Shown: one piece after another, positions 61,201 to 64,000 of the stretch | Layout: every line of letters begins with the position of its first letter | Position numbering within the stretch: the stretch's first letter is position 1 | NCBI GenBank assembly: GCA_032139905.1 | Contig: JAQJDB010000007.1 | Coordinates: 62,001-126,000, forward strand | Direction: 5' to 3' | DNA length: 64,000 bases | DNA from: Nitrospira sp. MA-1 | Lineage (GTDB): Bacteria > Nitrospirota > Nitrospiria > Nitrospirales > UBA8639 | Notes under the pieces: model-generated | The model's database searches: none | What the model was told of the DNA's origin: nothing | Seen by the model: the letters and a program-made list of their open reading frames with translations, nothing else | Position numbers and translations under genes: made by a program

Positions 61201-64000
61201 TTTGGGAATCGAGCGCTGTCCGGCTCACGATGACATGAGGAAATCCGGCGCGCAGGAGAGAGGAAACCAGCACCCATGGGGAAGGGGATGAGGAGGGGAT
61301 CCCGCCGAAGAGCAGGATCGAATGATGTTGGCTGCCGGCAAAATCGAGCACGGAAACATATTCCCGAACATCCTGATCTTCCTGTACCTCAAAGGCGAAT
61401 GTATCCGGATTTTTGATAAATGCGGCAATGTTGGTGTGGGTAGCCAGCGGATGATCATGAGCCTCGACCCCGTTAAATTGCTGGAGCACAAATGGAATTT
61501 CCCCCGCACTCGGGGGCGTGGAAGGGACAAGCGTGCTCGGGGTGGTGATGTAAGAAAAAAAGAGGCTGCGCTGATGATAGCCATTCAGGAAGTCATAGAA
61601 GTTACTGACCCACGTGAGCGGTTTCTGATCGAGTCCCAGTGAAGGGAGGGTGGATTCCAGTTCCTGCGGCATTGCCACATAGGCTGATGCCGATTGTGTG
61701 AGCCGCTTGTGAAATTCTTCATCCCCGGCGACTCCTTTTTCCGTGACCGCCAGAGGGCTGTAATGGAGGGTCTCCCCGTCATGAACAAAGCCATGATAGC
61801 CTTGCCTTCCTTTGAGAATTTTCAGGTAGGGATGTGAGGCGTCAACGCCCAAAAATATCAGGTCCCTGGTCGGAGGATAGGCCCAGAAGGACGCGGTGGC
61901 CCAGGGATATTCTTCAAACAGGGCATAGAGCGTGTCCTGAAGGGCAGGAGCCAGTTCTTCAATGGCCGCAACGTTCCCCTGATTTCTGGCTTGCCGGAGT
62001 TCCCCGAGTAAGGAGCGTAGTTCCGGTTCATAGTCTCCCAAGCCTTTGAGAAACAGATCTTCTCCCACGGCTTCATAGACGGCGCTGGTCATGTGTCGAA
62101 TGCTCAGTTGCTCGGCCACGGTAAAGGCGTCGTCGGGCCGGCCTTCTTCAGTCAATTGGTCAACAGAGAGCTGAATCAGACGTTCGTATGCGGGCCAGGT
62201 GTTGGTCTGACCTGTTGGAGGGTCGGTTTGCGCGGGGAAACGAAGGACCGCTTCAACGGATTGGGTGAGAAACTTCTTTCGCATGGAGGGATCAGCGGCT
62301 TCTTCGGCTTGAGACAGATACCACAACCAGCTATTGGGGGCTTGCCGGTCTTCCACCAGTTTGAGTAAGTCGTCCTGAATCCGGCGATAGACCTGAGACT
62401 GATCCGATGTTCGTGCTAATTCGGCCTGGTTCAACTTCACCAGAAATTGAGCAGGCAGACGTTCAGAATCTGAGAATAAGGCAGGCTTGAGAAGGAGCGA
62501 GTCCGCCTTCTGATAATAGGACCACGGAAGCGTCTGATAGGTGAACTGCTCATGCATGCGTTGGACGGCCTCAGCCGGCCTGAGTCCCTGATCCGGCGAT
62601 GGGTCGGGAAGAAGCGAGAGGAGCATGGCGGTGTTGGTGAGGGTGAAGAACAGATTGCGGTCTTCATAGTTTCGTTGCTGGAGATCCCGAATCCCCGAGG
62701 TGATGGCCTCCACAAGGCTTTGGTCCGGGGTTTGCCCTTGCAGGAGGCTTTCGACCGCCAATGTCGAAAGATTATAGACGTTGACGCTGGTCCCGAACGG
62801 GATATTTAAGGTCCGGGTGTAATTCAAGGATTGACGAAAGGACTCCATCGCCTGTTCAGGTTCATCTAATTGGTGGGACAGCACTCCCAGCCGATTGAGG
62901 ACAATGGCTTTTTCTGTCAGAGCGGCCGCATCCTGTGTAGCCGGTGTCACCTGATTGAGGAGAGCGAGTTTTTTGCGATAATAATCTCGAGCGGGACCGG
63001 GTTCGTCTAATTGCTCATAGGTGCTGGCGATATAACTGAACATGAGCTTTTGCTCGCCGATCCGATCGAATCCGCTGGCCGCTTGAGACCCCTTTTCATT
63101 GAGGGCCACATTCACATTGAACAGGCCTGGTCCCTTGGAAAGAGTTTTGCCGCCGCCTATGGTGAGGTGGTCCAGGCTGGTAAAGTAACTGCCCAAAGCC
63201 TGTTTGAGTTCCTCGCGTCCACCGGTTTCACTGGCGCGGCTCAGGTTGAACAGGTTGACCCCGATATTTCTCTGGAGCAATGTGACATTTTGTTCCTGTC
63301 CTAACTCACGGTTCAGGACCAAGGCCTGAGAGAACGCCTCAATGGCTTTGGCATATTGTCCGATGTCCTGATGGGACAATCCGATGCGTTCCAGGATTTC
63401 GGCTTGTAGATTTGGCTGCTCGGGAGGGACCTTTCGTAAGGCCAACTGATATTGCACTAACGATTCCTCGGTGCGTCCGGATTTAAAACAGGCTTCTCCA
63501 TAATTTTTGCGATAGAGCAATTCGGTGATAGTCTCGCCGGACGGAGCGAATTGCTCCTCACGCTGTCGGTAATGTCGATAGGCTTCGCGGGCATTCGAGA
63601 GAGCCAGGTAGGTATTTCCTAAATTCAAGAGCAGTTGGGATTCCACGTCGGGAAAGCGACCGGCATCGTTGATCTCCAGCGCGATGCGATATTCCTGCTC
63701 GGCCTTTTCAAGATATCCTTTGTTGCCGGACGTCCGTTCGGTTTGTTCGTAGGCCCATCCGAGCGTTTGGTGGACATACCCCAGGGCGGGATCTTTTTTC
63801 ATGGCGCGTTGGAGAAGGCGGATGACTAACGGGAGGTCGGGCGGTTCGGTATAGGACAATGCCAGGGCCTGACCATATTGATAGACGGCGTGATCGGGAT
63901 GGGTCTTGACTAAGGTGGTGTACCAGTCCTGGACCTCCGCCGTGTCGTGGAGCATGACTTTAGTTTCAATATAGGCCCGATGGGCTTCTACCGATTCGGG
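58208..64000 (-). CDS. Giant TPR/CHAT-domain protein (partial, start outside the window)
   Basis: At least 1930 residues; the frame is open to the right edge. Long TPR arrays occupy about the first 600 and the 1000-1500 region (repeats such as ALGSYFTSL, AIEAFSQALVLNRELG). A C-terminal CHAT (caspase-like) domain has GIIHLAAHGEFDEGNPLLSS with the catalytic His and LVTLSACQTGLGKLEAGELI with the catalytic Cys. A second, degenerate CHAT-like region lies about 690-1000 (SVLDFAGSQHHSILLFGG, FPHVIVSRTALDSQTATRFL), without the Cys. CHAT proteins are proteases, some in defence or cell death, others in development; here no partner gene is adjacent. Function unknown. Confidence 0.85.
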   Translation of the reverse strand, partial: PESVEAHRAYIETKVMLHDTAEVQDWYTTLVKTHPDHAVYQYGQALALSYTEPPDLPLVIRLLQRAMKKDPALGYVHQTLGWAYEQTERTSGNKGYLEKAEQEYRIALEINDAGRFPDVESQLLLNLGNTYLALSNAREAYRHYRQREEQFAPSGETITELLYRKNYGEACFKSGRTEESLVQYQLALRKVPPEQPNLQAEILERIGLSHQDIGQYAKAIEAFSQALVLNRELGQEQNVTLLQRNIGVNLFNLSRASETGGREELKQALGSYFTSLDHLTIGGGKTLSKGPGLFNVNVALNEKGSQAASGFDRIGEQKLMFSYIASTYEQLDEPGPARDYYRKKLALLNQVTPATQDAAALTEKAIVLNRLGVLSHQLDEPEQAMESFRQSLNYTRTLNIPFGTSVNVYNLSTLAVESLLQGQTPDQSLVEAITSGIRDLQQRNYEDRNLFFTLTNTAMLLSLLPDPSPDQGLRPAEAVQRMHEQFTYQTLPWSYYQKADSLLLKPALFSDSERLPAQFLVKLNQAELARTSDQSQVYRRIQDDLLKLVEDRQAPNSWLWYLSQAEEAADPSMRKKFLTQSVEAVLRFPAQTDPPTGQTNTWPAYERLIQLSVDQLTEEGRPDDAFTVAEQLSIRHMTSAVYEAVGEDLFLKGLGDYEPELRSLLGELRQARNQGNVAAIEELAPALQDTLYALFEEYPWATASFWAYPPTRDLIFLGVDASHPYLKILKGRQGYHGFVHDGETLHYSPLAVTEKGVAGDEEFHKRLTQSASAYVAMPQELESTLPSLGLDQKPLTWVSNFYDFLNGYHQRSLFFSYITTPSTLVPSTPPSAGEIPFVLQQFNGVEAHDHPLATHTNIAAFIKNPDTFAFEVQEDQDVREYVSVLDFAGSQHHSILLFGGIPSSSPSPWVLVSSLLRAGFPHVIVSRTALDSQTATRFLNQYLTHLDTLSPDEAVVAASKDIWGPDQGKYPFRHYGFAGMGPDERQEYAASIYDQEVAEAIHAFETKDFPASLLHIEHALALIEHAKKRQDFKELTTLAVETAFEVNDYEKGIFFQQKLLDSLTAETPASERAEAEYRLGILHSRLEHFDIAVQHLEQANQIWDQGDELDRLAEGMATLGIVRENMGAYPEALEQFNQSFSLYQEIGEMGHTAFQYRRIGRIYYLRLGRYEKARENFLAALKLYQEQGDPQGEAETLYEVGLTYEKVGLFDQAADRYHQALAIAKELDDPKLLTTGDLYLANVAWFQGNYQTAFQFLTQADKKAEQAKDPQLRIMVKNTRGLIYWTLNDTDKGLVHLHDAVTLSRSSNIQTELASSLNNLGLIYRQRGDHAAALDYFQQAKTLDESLKSQWGLGYDHRNIGISLLALGQLEEAEGHFLKAEQISAEINNVINWVKALLELGNVNKALGRPEPALGYYERAHEISQRYGIKEVEWRAAAGKATLLREEGKLPDALNWFTKGVEVVEGMRAALKIDELRNSFQTNKLDLYGDIITLLITMNRTDDAFNFLERSRSRSFIDLLGNQKLSFKTEGDQETWTKINMMASTLDSLKSELGSYEEPPADLQERYHNTKALYEEAILEVKQENPALSSFVSVDPLNLEGVQQLLAPKVGLLTYFLTKDQLYLWLITNERTIFKSVSAKEEDLTRLVTRYRQLVQHLEPVDDELQKLYGSLIQPIEPDIKNLEYLGIIPDGPLHFLSFAALKHGPAYLVDEIPLFYAPSASVFQFTFAKRQAVKNDKVLAIGNPDLGNFNYDLPLAELEAQSIKWNYPNMDILTGTKATKEWVVKNISRYGIIHLAAHGEFDEGNPLLSSLWLASENPENRRLTVKEIFGLELNADLVTLSACQTGLGKLEAGELIGLNRAFVYAGTHALVSALWRVDDLSTSVLMKHFYRNYVTANKARSLRQAQLLVKKDFPHPSYWAGFSLIGDYQ

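Overview
The window is about 64 kb of bacterial chromosome. The backbone gene order (phosphoglycerate mutase-like / lysC / cimA / IHF-alpha / MerR / tRNA-Pro; phoH-ybeY-ftsY; a Rieske protein followed by cytochrome b fused to a cytochrome c domain; an OmpA protein with a Rab-like GTPase; a CHAT/TPR giant) and the mid-range base composition suggest a Nitrospirota member, probably Nitrospira-like. That assignment is inference from gene content; no marker such as 16S rRNA is present.

Layout. 1-4.2 kb: amino-acid synthesis (aspartate kinase, citramalate synthase), a nucleoid protein, a MerR regulator and tRNA-Pro(GGG). 4.3-7.7 kb: envelope sugar-modification genes (GT2 transferase, LAB_N membrane protein, ArnT/GT39 transferase). 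7.6-8.5 kb: a decayed toxin-antitoxin pair lying between two copies of the 3' end of the GT39 gene. 8.6-9.7 kb: a redoxin divergent from an HxlR regulator. 9.9-15.1 kb: an AT-rich accessory island with a DUF5343 / Swt1-type HEPN pair and a membrane protein gene split by an IS3-family element that itself carries a second IS3-family element. 15.3-25.5 kb: mostly backbone (lipoprotein methyltransferase, PAP2 phosphatase, TolB-like protein, M1 peptidase, FtsY, YbeY, PhoH, MutM). 25.7-33.3 kb: zinc-ribbon protein, coiled-coil protein, OmpA/GTPase pair, sigma-54 activator, then decayed genes and a receiver-like protein. 33.6-37.6 kb: MscL, the bc-complex genes and a Tat-exported DUF882 protein. 38.6-41.8 kb: two tandem paralogous genes of unknown function.

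42-56.5 kb is a second accessory region. Single genes or pairs (EEP nuclease, CDF transporter, GNAT, AlkC-like, FAD/Rieske oxidoreductase, ParE-type TA, a DGQHR protein with a possible HEPN-like partner, a DUF2283-like gene ending in an attC site) are separated by repeated copies of several short intergenic repeat families, with gene remnants (ackA, an antitoxin) among them. 56.5-64 kb returns to backbone: M48 lipoprotein peptidase, SH3 protein, and a very large TPR/CHAT protein that runs off the right edge.

The most interesting candidates are the DUF5343-HEPN pair and its disrupted neighbour, the DGQHR pair, the paralogous pair at 38.6-41.8 kb, the OmpA/Rab-like GTPase operon, and the modular repeats that bound accessory genes between 45 and 56.5 kb.
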